Assembly: GCF_037038585.1 (NCBI RefSeq)
Contig: NC_092520.1
Coordinates: 7,022,501-7,086,500 of the forward strand
DNA length: 64,000 nt
Reading direction: 5' to 3'
Source of the DNA: Patagioenas fasciata
Lineage: Eukaryota; Chordata; Aves; Columbiformes; Columbidae
Position numbers and translations under genes: made by a program
Part shown: piece by piece, positions 53,991 through 63,825 of the stretch
How positions within the stretch are numbered: position 1 is the first letter of the stretch
How the letters are laid out: each line of letters starts with the position of its first letter
The notes under the pieces: generated by a model
Told to the model about the DNA's origin: nothing
Databases searched by the model: none
What the model saw: only the letters and a program-made list of their open reading frames with translations

Positions 53991-54026
53991 AAGGTGTTTT
54001 TATTAAAAAAAGGTGTTTTTATAAAG
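53991..54026. repeat. Imperfect tandem duplication, about 18 bp
   Basis: AAGGTGTTTTTATTAAA is followed at once by AAAGGTGTTTTTATAAA. Confidence 0.75.
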
Positions 54027-54884
54027 GTTATAAAATAACCTATATTTTAATAGTAAATTAAAATGTAAGACAAACTTCTACTTGCTGATTACCTTGTATT
54101 TTCATTTGGTAGTAGTTTACCCCCATTCCGTGTGAAAAGTCAAAGCCAAGAGTGATTCCACAGAGAAAGGGAAGGTCTGAACCTAAAGGTCTTGAAATTA
54201 CTGGGCCATTTTCCCCACTGAATGAGTGTTGGGTAAAGTTGTCAGTGCTGAACAGGCAGTTGAATTCTGCACTGCAGAGGAGAGATTTGCATCCACAGAG
54301 AGACCGAAAAAGAATGTTTTGGCATGAGTTTCTAATTAGTTCTCCTTGGTCCAAATTTGTTCTCATTTGCAATGGTCATCAATTTTGCTACTCTCATTTT
54401 GTACTGAGGAAACTGAAAGAGGAAATCTGCTCTCCTAATTCTGTCCTCATTTTTGTACTTTATTGACAAATAACCTGCAACAATCTAGATGCTATTGAGC
54501 TTCCCCTGCCTGTAATTTCCTGACTTTTATTAGTAGCATTTTTTGAAGGAGTAGATTTGATTTCTTCAGCATAATCCTACCATTCTCAAATTCTAAGAGG
54601 GAAGGAAATCCACACTGAAGCACTTGTTAGTTTGTCCTCTATAATGCTGAGTTCCCACAGTGATTTGATTTGCGAACATATTTTCATTTTAGCCTTGTAG
54701 CTTTTCATCTCCTTAGGGTTCAGAAAATATAGCAGGCTTCCACTAGATCTCTGCAACACTGAAACTTGCAACGTGATTTAGGAAGAATTTTCATTTTAGG
54801 TCTTCAGACTTAAGACTCCTGGGAACTGGAAAATATGGCAGGTTTAGTTGTATTGCTACAGCTCCAGTTCCCAGGGTTATTTCT

Positions 54885-54919
54885 GGTTTGTTTATTTGTT
54901 TGTTTGTTTGTTTGTTTGA
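54885..54919. repeat. (TTTG)n microsatellite
   Basis: Eight tetramers of TTTG with one TTTA variant. Confidence 0.88.
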
Positions 54920-55493
54920 GAGAAGCTTTTTCATTTCTGTTCCTCTTGCAGTTAAGGTTTCCAGAAAAATCAAACGCACAAACCTCCAGTAAGAGCTTGC
55001 ACACACATAAACCCCCCATCCCGTCATGGAATCAGATCTTTCCTTCTAATTCCAGGGTCTAGAGATCTGTAGGGCATCAGAACAGAAAAGCAAAATGCAT
55101 TTTTGGAAAAATAATGTACTAAGTTGATCGTGACACTCACAGGCAAACAAAGGAAATTCAAGAAAATGTCACAAGTGACAAACTTTATGTTCCTGCAAGT
55201 GGAAAGGAAAATGAAAGTCCAAGTTAAACAGCTGGAAGAGTTAAAATAATTAGACAAGGTAAAGGGAGTGGTTCTTAGGATATACAGTCAGGATCTAATG
55301 TACTCTTACTCAGTAGAGTGGACAACATTATTCTTCTGATGGCAGTGAGCAAAATATTCAGAGCTTGAGTTCAGCTCATGTAGAAACTCAAGAACATGAT
55401 TGGGCCTACCTACAAATAATGCACAGAAGTTAAGCACTTGCACACAACAGAGGAAGAATGCCCAGACTAGCAAGGAGAATGTCGCTTCATCCA

Positions 55494-56270
55494 TCTTTCT
55501 GGACTGAAAGAATCTAACTCCTTTAGCCTCCCATCACATCTTGTGTGCTCTTGTCTCCTAACCATCTTTGGTGACTCTCTTCCAGGAACCCAGTGTCTTT
55601 CTCATACTGCTGAGTCCAAACCCAGACATAACATTTCACATGTGTTCATACAAGGGTCAAACTCCAAGTCATTACTTATATGAAAACGCATCAAAGCAGT
55701 ACTGACCTCAGGGAAATGTCACTCATAAGTGGCCACCAGTGGGATTTCAAACCACTGATCACTACTCTTTGAACCTGTCAGTCCAGTCATTTTGCTACAC
55801 TCTTTGTAGTCAATACATCTCATATATTGACTAGATTTGACCAACCAATTACTAAAGGTGTATGGAAAATCAGGTTGAAACCCTTGCTAAAATTAGGGTA
55901 AATGACATCCATTTGTCTCTCATTACCTGCACAGTCAGTTATCTCACTGTAGAAGATACAACCTGCCTTTGGGCAGCTCATGCTGACTGTTCACAGTCAC
56001 TTTGCTGTCCTTCACATGACTGGATGCAGATTTCAGGAGAATTTGTTCCACAAGCTTCCCAGGGACAAAAGTGAGACTTAGAGTTTATCAGGTCCTCCTT
56101 TTTGTCCTTTTTGACAAATGGCATTATATTTATCTGTTTCCAGTTGTCACAAATCTGCCTTGAATGTTTCAACAATTCAAAGATGATAGTGGCCTTGCAA
56201 TGACATTGGTCAGCTCCATCAGACCTCTTGGATGCACCTCATCTGGTTCAACTATCTGGTTATCTGCTTA
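55494..56270 (-). mobile_element. Old CR1 LINE reverse-transcriptase fragment (minus strand)
   Basis: Read on the minus strand, the order is: a DEVHPRGLMEL block near 56230 (CR1 RT usually reads DGMHPRVLREL), a KKDKKEDL block near 56105, GKLVEQILLK near 56050, MDVIYPNFSKGF near 55890 (equivalent to the VVYLDFSKAFD motif A), SGLKSHWWPLMS near 55755 (before the conserved GVPQGS block), and RLKELDSFS near 55525. The motif A catalytic Asp is replaced by Asn, the F-A-D-D motif is missing within an internal deletion between about 55700 and 55600, and stops and frameshifts abound. It is an ancient, non-functional copy. Its 3' UTR and tail are absent. Confidence 0.75.
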
Positions 56271-57796
56271 ATTTGAAGTCCTGAACTGGGATGCAGAAAA
56301 TAACATCAGATTGAGTTTTCCTTACTAGACCCACATTTATAAATGTATCATATGACCTCAGCCTTCACCACGTTGCTCTTCCTAAGCTGTATCTATTCCA
56401 TCCTGTTAATAAGTTTCGATTTCTGTTCTTCTGTTTGTATTCTTCAAAACTGCCATTACTTGACCTCTTTTGTAGATGTAGAATTAATTTCCAGGCTTCA
56501 GAAATGTGGAACTCATCTGAAAATATGACTCAAAAATTCTGTATTCCTTCTTTTACATCAGAGAGAAGTTGCACACTTGCAAACAAGATAAACCACAGCT
56601 AAACCTCTTTCTCCTCTCCGGTCATATGGCCTTGTCCTTTCTTGTCCTCTGAGGCCTACAAACATCATCTCATCTATAGTCCACTAAGCCATTAAACTCC
56701 ACAATTAGTGGGGCTCTGATTCTTTCCTTCCTATCTTTTTTTTTTTTCTTAACTGTTAATGCCAGACCACAAATACACTTGCATTAGAGCTGTTTATTCA
56801 CTGAACTGAAAAATCGATGTGTTCACATCTAATTGACGAGATTAATTTGAGCAATTGCATATATCTAGTAAGACCACTTTTCATACAGTGCTTTCCACAC
56901 CTGAATCTCAGATTACTCCCAGAAGAAATCAGTGTTTTTATCTTTAGCTTTGAGTCACAGATGCTTAGTGAAGTATACCAGCAGACCAGAAGCAGAATGA
57001 GGATGGTAACACAGCTGAACTAAATTCTCAACCCAATGTTGTTTCCCTAGGGTTCCTTAAAGCAACCCTCCTTAAAAACTTGCCAAGGTAAAATTTTGAC
57101 TTTGAATATTTAACCTGGACACCATAAAACACTTGGACTTCTGTCCCTCTATATCAATTACCAAAGCTGAAATTTGAAAGTTATTTTAGGCATAGAAACT
57201 CTTTCTACTATTTTTAAAACTTCTAGATTATCAGTGGGAATTATACAATAATTCAGATGTGAAAGAAAAAATACATCAATTGCCTTGACAGGATTTCTTC
57301 CATTACCAGTGTCAACCAGAATAATAAATAAATAAATAAACATGGAATCAAACATTAACAAAAAAATGTGTTGTTATTTTAACTACATTAACCAAAAAAA
57401 CCCTCAATTTTTAATATGACTGAAGGAAGGTTTCCATTTCTGACAGTATAGGGAATAAGCAAAACAAATGAACTTTAATTTACACTACATTGCACACTAG
57501 ACTTCAGATAAATGCTCTATGCTTTCCACTGACCTTAGTCTGCACTCAAGTGTCAGCTATGTAGTTAGATAATCAATACACCAGGAAAACTCCGTGACTA
57601 TGAACATGAGCAGTGAGTCTGTAAAATCCACACCTTTCCTGTGAACAGCTGGTCACATACCAGCAGCTGTGACACACAGGTGATCAACATAAAATAAACA
57701 GAACATTGTCTATATATAATTTTAGGACCAGATAAGAACAATGGAGAGGTCAGAGATAAGCCAACAAAACACTACTAAAACCTGCTCAAGGCATGA
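56271..57796. other. Gene-free stretch
   Basis: AT-rich DNA; an (AAAT)n microsatellite at 57324-57341 and a T run near 56736-56747. Nothing else recognised. Confidence 0.5.
57324..57341. repeat. (AAAT)n microsatellite
   Basis: Four AAAT tetramers. Confidence 0.8.
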
Positions 57797-57954
57797 AAAC
57801 AGAACTAAACATTAATTTGGCAAGAAACAGATGACTTTCCAGCCCAGAAGTTACGTTGTGTGTCCTTGCAGCACTGTTTTGCTACAGTATAGGTCTGTGG
57901 TTTATTACCTGATTTGATAAGGAACTTATCTCCTTTCTGTGTTTTTCTTTCTGT
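57797..57954 (-). repeat. Inverted-repeat arm, non-LTR part (copy A)
   Basis: These 158 bp are the reverse complement of 61253-61410 with, by my reading, one mismatch (ACGTAAC type against ATGTAAC). They lie directly outside the LTR end at 57955. The sequence does not begin with a TGG primer-binding site and encodes nothing recognisable, so it looks like host flank rather than retroviral interior. Confidence 0.9.
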
Positions 57955-58098
57955 TGTTGTGGTTTAACCCCAGCTGCCAACTAGGACCATGCAGCCATTT
58001 GCTGATCTCCCCACCGAAGTGAGATGAGAAGACAATCTAAAAGGGAAAAAAAATCAAAACCCATGGACTGAGACAAGAAGAGTTTAAAAGCACAGCAA
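57955..58098 (-). mobile_element. Truncated ERVL-like LTR, 3' end only (minus strand, copy A)
   Basis: On the minus strand this reads CTTCTTGTCTCAGTCCATGG, TTAGATTGTCTTCTCATC, ATCAGCAAATGGCTGCATGG and CAGCTGGGGTTAAACCACAA, ending in CA. It matches the last 145 bp of the full LTR at 60756-61252 with about 13 differences. The rest of the LTR is absent; beyond 58098 the sequence is unrelated. Confidence 0.85.
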
Positions 58099-58511
58099 AT
58101 AATGCTCTCCATGAAAGAGCTAGAGACCATGCAATGTGGCAGGTGGTGTATGCTGTTGGCAAAGCCCAGGACCAAAAATGGATTGAAATCAACGCTTGGA
58201 ACAAGTACAAAAATAAGTAAAATGCACTTAAAATGGAATCTTTATGTTACATTGTTAGCAGCATTACAGTAGAATCAATAAATATAAAATTTCAAGGATA
58301 AAGATAAACCTCCTCCCTAGTTACCTACTCCCTAGCTTGCATGACAATATAACTTTATCATTTTTCATATTTTGTTTTGTGGCTCAGCTACCTTCTGTGG
58401 TGTAAACCACAGTGGCTAAAGGACACTGATTCTTTTTGTACATCTTAGGCATCTATCATACCTCTTTTTGCATCACTTCTAAGAAAAATAATCCAAACAT
58501 TTTCAAACTCA
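58099..58511. other. Spacer inside the inverted repeat
   Basis: No gene recognised. Contains a small palindrome CTGTGGTGTAAACCACAG near 58396. Confidence 0.45.
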
Positions 58512-58859
58512 GTAAGGTGGAATGAACTATAGGCCTGTCAGTCTGACCTCAGTGCCAGGGAAGATTATGGTCCAGATCATCTTGAGTTCAGTCACATGAC
58601 ATGCATAAGACAACCAGGGAATCAAGTCCAGTCGACATAGGTTTATGAAAAGCAGGTCCTGCTTGACCAACCTGATCTCCTTCTATGATAAAATGACACA
58701 CTTCATGGATGAGGGAAAGTCTGTAGATATTGTCTACCTAGACTTAAGTAAAGCCTTTGGCACTGTTGTCCACAACATTCTCCTGGAGACACTCATGGCT
58801 TAGATTGGCATACTTTTCCCTGGACAAAGAACTGTCTGCATGGCTGGGACCAAAACCTT

Positions 58860-59201
58860 GTGGTGAATGTAGTCAAATCCAGTTGGTGGCCAGTCACGAG
58901 TGGTGTTCCCCAGGGCTCAATACTGGAGACAGTTCTATTTAGTATCTTGATCAGTGATCTGGATGAGGGGATTGAGTGCACCCTCAGTAAATTTGCAGAT
59001 GACACCAAGTTAGGCAGGAGTGTTGATCTGCTCAAGTGTAGGAAGGTTCTACAAAGGGATCTGGACTGGCTGGATTATTGGGCTGAGGCCAGCTGTATAA
59101 CGTTTAACAAGGCCAAGTGCCGGATCTTGCACATGGGTCACAACAACCCCAGGCAGAGCTACAGGCTTGGGCAAGAGTGGCTGGAAAGCTGCCTGCAGTA
59201 A
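58860..59201 (+). pseudogene. CR1 ORF2 reverse-transcriptase remnant, part 1
   Basis: Open 113-codon frame inside the CR1 copy. It carries [18 protein letters not shown] at residues 13-30 (RT motif B region; the usual LGP reads LET here) and [10 protein letters not shown] at about residues 42-51 (motif C, F-A-D-D). It ends at the frameshift near 59200. It is a fragment of a LINE pol, not a host gene. Confidence 0.85.
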
Positions 59202-59793
59202 AGGATCTGGGGGTGTTGGTCAACAGCAGCTGAATATGAGCCAGCAGTGTGCTCAGTTGGCCAAGAAAGCCATCAGCATCCTGGCTCGTATGAGCAATAG
59301 TGTGGACAACAGGACCAGGACAGTGATCATCCCCCTGTACTGGGCACTGCTGAGGCCACACCTCAAATCCTGGGTTCAGTTTTGGGCCCCTCATGACAAG
59401 AAAGACCTTGAGGTGCTGGACAGAGTTCAGAGAAAGGCAGTGAAGCTAGGGAGGGTTCTGGAGCACGAGTCTGATGGGGAGTGCCTGAGGGAACTGGGGT
59501 TGTTTAGCCTGGAGAAAAGGAGTCTGAGGGGAGACCTTCTCACTCCCTACAACTACCTGAAAGGAGGTTGTAGCATGGAGGGGGTTGGTCTCTGCTCCCA
59601 AGTAACAAGTGACAGGATGAGAGGGAATGGACTCAAATTGCACAAGGGGAGGTTTAGATTGGATATGGGGGAAAATTTTTTCATGGAAAGAGTTGTCAGG
59701 CATTGGAACAGGCTGCCCGGGGAAGTAGTGGGGTCACCATCCCTGGAGGTGTTTAATACATGTGTAGATGAGGTGCTTATGGATATGGTTTAG
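59167..59793 (+). pseudogene. CR1 ORF2 C-terminal remnant, part 2
   Basis: Open 208-codon frame, the longest in the window. The first dozen residues are out of register; the CR1 match starts around residue 12 and continues to the natural ORF2 end DMV at the stop near 59791. It shows the conserved C-terminal CR1 domain ([42 protein letters not shown]). Its openness suggests moderate age, but it lacks the catalytic domain. Confidence 0.88.
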
Positions 59794-59880
59794 TGGTGGA
59801 CTTGGCAGTGCTAGGTTAATGGTTGGACTGAATAATCTTAAAGGTCTTTTCCAATCTGAACTATTCTATGATTGTATGAA

Positions 59881-60755
59881 TAAGTGAAAAAAAAAAATAT
59901 ATATTCACTCATGTTCAAAAACTGAGGATCTTTCTCAGTCAATCAAATTTATACAACCTTAGTTACTGCAAAATAAAAGATTTTTTTTCTTTTTTATTTA
60001 GTGTCAAAATTGGATACCTGTGAAAGTATACTCTACAAGTTAGAGATGTTAAAATCCACTTACTGGTTGACCAGCCCATCTCTTTATTTGAATCGTCATT
60101 CCCACTCATCTTAAAATCCTAGAGCACATGGATTACTTTTGGAAGAGTTTATTGTGGGAGGTAATGAGACTATAAATCTGCAAGCTGTTTGCTAGGGTTC
60201 CTGGGCAAAAAGGACCCAAGCAACTGTCACCCTGATGTGTGTGATGTGCCATAGAAAAAGGCTAAATCTTTGTCTTTTGAATTACATATCTGATTATGCT
60301 ATAGCTATTTATGAGCCTGATCCTACTTGTTATAAATTTGCAGTTTATTTAAATTTTTAATGAGAAATCTTAATGAGAAATCATGTCTCATTCTTACTTA
60401 ATTTATATGCAACTTACAAATTCTGTCCTCCCACTGAATACTGTTAATACTTCTTTCAAATAAAAATGCCCTTGGTTGGCCTATTAGTATTTTATTTACA
60501 CTAGGTTATAACAGGTGTATTCCTTAAGCCAAAATCATCATTTACAGAGGAAAGGAAGCAGTCCGCTTTTCATCCTTCTAACTTCTGTTCTATTTCTAAG
60601 AGATTTGTTTGCTCAACTGAAGGTGCAGCTGATTCAGGAAGTGAGATGCTTTTGTAGGATTTCAGAAACTAGAGCCCTATGTTTTCTTCCAGAGCACTTG
60701 GGCTCTGTAATCATTTATTGGAGATCTTGTACACAATGAAGGCATAATTGTTAGC
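59881..60755. other. Spacer, gene-free
   Basis: AT-rich DNA between the CR1 tail and the solo LTR. A short tandem duplication (TTAATGAGAAATC twice) occurs near 60358-60384. Nothing else recognised. Confidence 0.5.
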
Positions 60756-61252
60756 TGCCCTGGTTTAGGCTAGGATAGTTAATTTTCTTTCTAGTAGTTG
60801 CTACAGTGCTGTGTTTCAGATTTAGTATGAAAAGACTGTTGATAATACACTGATGTTTTTATTGTTGCCATGTAGTCGAGGACTTTTCAGCTTCCCATGC
60901 TACACAAGAAGCTGGAAGGGAGCAAAACCAGGACAGCTGATGTGAGCTGGTATTCCTTACCATATGACATCATGCCCAGTATAGACACTGGAGCTGACTG
61001 GGAACAAATATTGCTACCTGGGAATGGAGAGCCTATTGGTGTCACAGGTAATGAGCAATTATGCTGTGTTTCACTTGTTTTGTATATCCTATTATACCTA
61101 TTTGTTTATTTAATGTACTTTTAAACTCTTCTTGTCTCAGTCCATGGGTTTTGGGTTTTTTCCCTTTTAGATTGTCTCCCCATCCCACTTGGGTGGGGAC
61201 ATCAGCAAATGGTTGCATGGCCCTAGTTGACAGCTGGGGTTAAACCACAACA
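60756..61252 (+). mobile_element. Solo ERVL-like LTR, apparently full length (copy B)
   Basis: This 497-bp element opens TGCCCTGGTTTAGGCTAGGA, includes CATATGACATCATGCCCAGT and GGAGCTGACTGGGAACAAAT, and ends CAGCTGGGGTTAAACCACAA followed by CA. TG...CA ends and this sequence order match an LTR family of ERVL type that I recognise from avian genomes. No gag-pol sequence lies on either side, so it is a solo LTR. I do not find matching 5-bp target duplications (TTAGC before, ACAGA after), which suggests that one flank was rearranged after insertion. ORFs of 60-75 codons inside it are chance. Confidence 0.85.
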
Positions 61253-61410
61253 ACAGAAAGAAAAACACAGAAAGGAGATAAGTTCCTTATCAAATCAGGT
61301 AATAAACCACAGACCTATACTGTAGCAAAACAGTGCTGCAAGGACACACAATGTAACTTCTGGGCTGGAAAGTCATCTGTTTCTTGCCAAATTAATGTTT
61401 AGTTCTGTTT
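61253..61410 (+). repeat. Inverted-repeat arm, non-LTR part (copy B)
   Basis: Reverse complement of 57797-57954 with one mismatch seen. It starts ACAGAAAGAAAAACACAG immediately after the LTR and ends near TTAGTTCTGTTTTCA. No PBS-like TGG, no coding content. Confidence 0.9.
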
Positions 61411-61984
61411 TCAAGGTTTATATGAGCATTAATGTTTCAGTATTGATATAATCTTTCTTTATGCATTCCTGTAGTTGATACTTCAGGAGCCTTACTGGAT
61501 TGTGCTCCAGCAATGGCAATCCAGACAAGTAGAACAGTCTCAGAATGGTAATGTAGTCTTTCAATTCAGGCTGTTTCTAGTTGAGGTGATCTTTTCTCAC
61601 TTAACAAAGATATCCCAGAAGTCACCAGCCCTCAGGGACCTATTTCATTTAAGAAACCTATATCAATCTAAGGTACTGCCACACACATGAAGAATCTTCT
61701 TAATTTCACCTTCAAAAACATTTCAGCTCAGGCTGAAGTTGGGTCATAGGGAAGGAAAGAATCTTATTTTTTTGTTCTGACCTCATTTGCCCTCTCTGTC
61801 TCCAGCCTGACAATAGAACAAGGCTTCCAGCAAGGTCTCAATTCCATTTCACCTGAGAAGTCAAGAACTGAAAACAAAGAGCAGACTAAATTCTTACATT
61901 TGGTCATCCCTTCCAGATCTGTACTGTGACACAATGACCAGAAAGATGAAGAACTTCTACTGCCTTTGTTTGTATCTTTGTATG
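61411..61984. other. Gene-free spacer
   Basis: AT-rich DNA; nothing recognised. Confidence 0.45.
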
Positions 61985-62192
61985 GATAAAGAAAAATTTC
62001 TTCACTTAAAGGATTGTCAACCTTTGGATCAGGCTGCCCAGAGAAGTGGTAGAGTCACCATACCTGGAGCTGTTAAAAAGACATGTAGATGAGGTGCTTA
62101 GAGACACGGTTTAGTGGTGGACCTGGTAGTGTAAGGTTAACAATCAGACTTAAAGACCTTTTCCAACCTAAATCATTCCATGATTCCATGAA
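61985..62192 (+). mobile_element. CR1 LINE, 3' end fragment
   Basis: About 208 bp of CR1 3' end: AAAAATTTCTTCACTTAAAG, TCAGGCTGCCCAGAGAAGTG, GTAGATGAGGTGCTTAGAGA, ACGGTTTAGTGGTGGACCTG, then the tail ATTCCATGATTCCATGAA. The GGTTTAGTGGTGGAC block is shared with the end of the CR1 at 59.8 kb, so both belong to the same or a close CR1 subfamily. Strongly 5' truncated. Confidence 0.92.
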
Positions 62193-63153
62193 AGAAATAA
62201 TCTTCTTTTATTTTTTTTTTTTCCCCCCTGGGATAGAATACCAAATTACCTTTACAGTACTGTAAGACAAACTTTTGGATACCATCTTCCTAACAACACT
62301 TCTATTCTCAGAGTCTATGTGCACACATGGTATTTTGAAAATAAAATATTTGAAAATAAAGTAGAACCTAAATATATAAGAAGGAGCAGGTAGGTTATGA
62401 TGCAATTTGAGGGAGCTAATCGGCTATATATTTTTCATGGAACATAACAACAGTCAGTGTTAAAAGTGAGTTGGGAAAAGAGTAAAGGAAGAATCTTTCA
62501 GCTTCAGTAGGCCTCAAACAAAGAAAAATAACTGACTATGAAACTTTCAAATCTCTATAAACAGTCATCTACTGTTTTAGTCATCAGTCATATACAACAT
62601 TATTACTGAAACTTGTTTCCAAATTTTTTTGTCTACACATTTAACATCATGCCTTTTCATCATAGTAAATAGATGGTAAACCATTAAACTGAGTTGCTTA
62701 AAAATGAATAAAATAAATCTGAGCTTATTTGACAGATTTTATCAGCACTGGAGGTGACATTCACATACATGTTCAGGTTTTGTGTTCACCCGTGCTATTG
62801 TATGATCCCATATAAGCACTTTTTCATTTTTGAAATGAGATATGAAGCTTTTGAGTGAATATATTTTTTAAATACTCACAGGTGTACAGTAAACATATTT
62901 AACAAGGCACAGCCTGATGTTTTACTTCCTTACTGTGTCAGAAATTCATGACGCAGATAGCTCTCTTTGAGGAATAAATAAGTAAAAGGCGTCCCCTGAC
63001 CACAGACTATATAGTGGTTATATGTCAACACATGCAAATAGAAATAACAATGTCTGAGTGGACAGTGGATAGACTTTTCAGTGTACTGGCCACTAGTGAC
63101 ACACAGATGCATGAGGAGAAATAAACTGTTCCTAAAAAGATGGCAGAGCTTAC

Positions 63154-63281
63154 CTGATCCCTCTTCTGCATCTCTTCCACACTGCAGGAGTGCTCAGAAT
63201 GTAGTGTAAGGTGCAGCTCACAAGTACACACACGAATCATGAAGAGCTGAAGGAGAGAATCAAGTGTCTGGTGTTGTACAG
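63154..63281 (-). other. Weak candidate exon (minus strand), product unknown
   Basis: On the minus strand an open frame ends at GGATCAG|GTAAGC, a consensus splice donor (GTAAGC is top-strand 63148-63153). The frame includes LDSLLQLFMIRVCTCELHLT and ends EEMQKRDQ, a composition more protein-like than most ORFs here. The acceptor would be the AG at top-strand 63282-63283, but its upstream pyrimidine tract is poor. I recognise no protein family and see no second exon. It may be a terminal or alternative exon of a gene outside the window, or chance. Confidence 0.2.
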
Positions 63282-63295
63282 CTTCAGTTTCAGGT

Positions 63296-63328
63296 ATGTG
63301 AGTAAACAAAACATGTGAGTAAACAAAA
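63296..63328. repeat. 17-bp tandem duplication
   Basis: ATGTGAGTAAACAAAAC at 63296-63312 is followed by ATGTGAGTAAACAAAA and G. Confidence 0.88.
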
Positions 63329-63766
63329 GCCTTCAGAAGTATTCTGAATATTTGACCTTAAACAAAAAAATCCCTTAGCATTGATCAAAAATCAGACAGG
63401 ATGCAATAAGCAGAGAATGAGCATTTCAAGAAGGCCTGTGCCTGCAGAGGAAGGTGACCTTCTTCTCAGATGCATATTTCTGCAATGAAGCATCCCTGCA
63501 GTTCATGACGACTTCTTTATGCTTCTAATCCCTTGTTTTCATCTTCCTTACAGATTTCAGGCTTGACCACGAAACAAAATTTTATTCTTAATTCCCAACT
63601 ACATTTTCAGGAACACCAGCTACTCTGAAATTTTCCACATGCCCAGCTAATGTGAAAAATGTGATTGACCACCACTGCTTTGATCCCTTTCTGATAATTA
63701 GGCCCTATTGGATTTCCAGCTGGATTCTCTAGCTGGTAAGAATTGAGGTACACAATAGAAAGAGTA

Positions 63767-63825
63767 AGCAAACAAGCAAACAAACAAAAAAATAACAACA
63801 ACAACAACAGCAGCAACAAAAAACA
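63767..63825. repeat. (CAAA)n/(CAA)n repeat
   Basis: CAAG and CAAA tetramers pass into AAC and CAG triplets. Confidence 0.85.

Larger units (their letters stand above)
45216..55493. other. Gene-free stretch
   Basis: Ten kilobases of AT-rich DNA without a supportable gene or dated mobile element. It holds TTTG repeats (45900-45980, 54885-54919), a short AT repeat (49125-49139), an A19 run (51106-51124), a T17 run (52369-52385) and a small tandem duplication near 53991-54026. An exon-like segment at about 46949-47115 is listed separately at low confidence. Confidence 0.5.
58512..59880 (+). mobile_element. CR1 LINE, 5'-truncated, ORF2 C-terminal half and 3' UTR
   Basis: This 1.37-kb copy starts in the reverse-transcriptase domain (NYRPVSLTSVPGK equivalent, with a stop) and runs to the CR1 tail TTCTATGATTGTATGAA. 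Visible RT landmarks are GFMKSRSCLTNLI near 58640, VYLDLSKAF (motif A, catalytic Asp kept) near 58735, SGVPQGSI near 58905, and FADDTKL (catalytic Asp pair kept) near 58995. The C-terminal 208-codon frame at 59167-59793 continues with [37 protein letters not shown] and [19 protein letters not shown] and ends DMV before a TAG. The frame is broken by a TAG at 58801-58803, a shift before 58860 and another near 59200, so no active enzyme can be made. It lies between the two inverted LTR arms. Confidence 0.95.

Noticed and set aside
54152..54466. Overlapping 104-codon ORFs on both strands
   Set aside because: No recognisable domain on either strand, and mutual overlap makes a gene unlikely.
60897..61243. 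ORFs of 60-75 codons
   Set aside because: They lie inside the solo LTR, which is non-coding.
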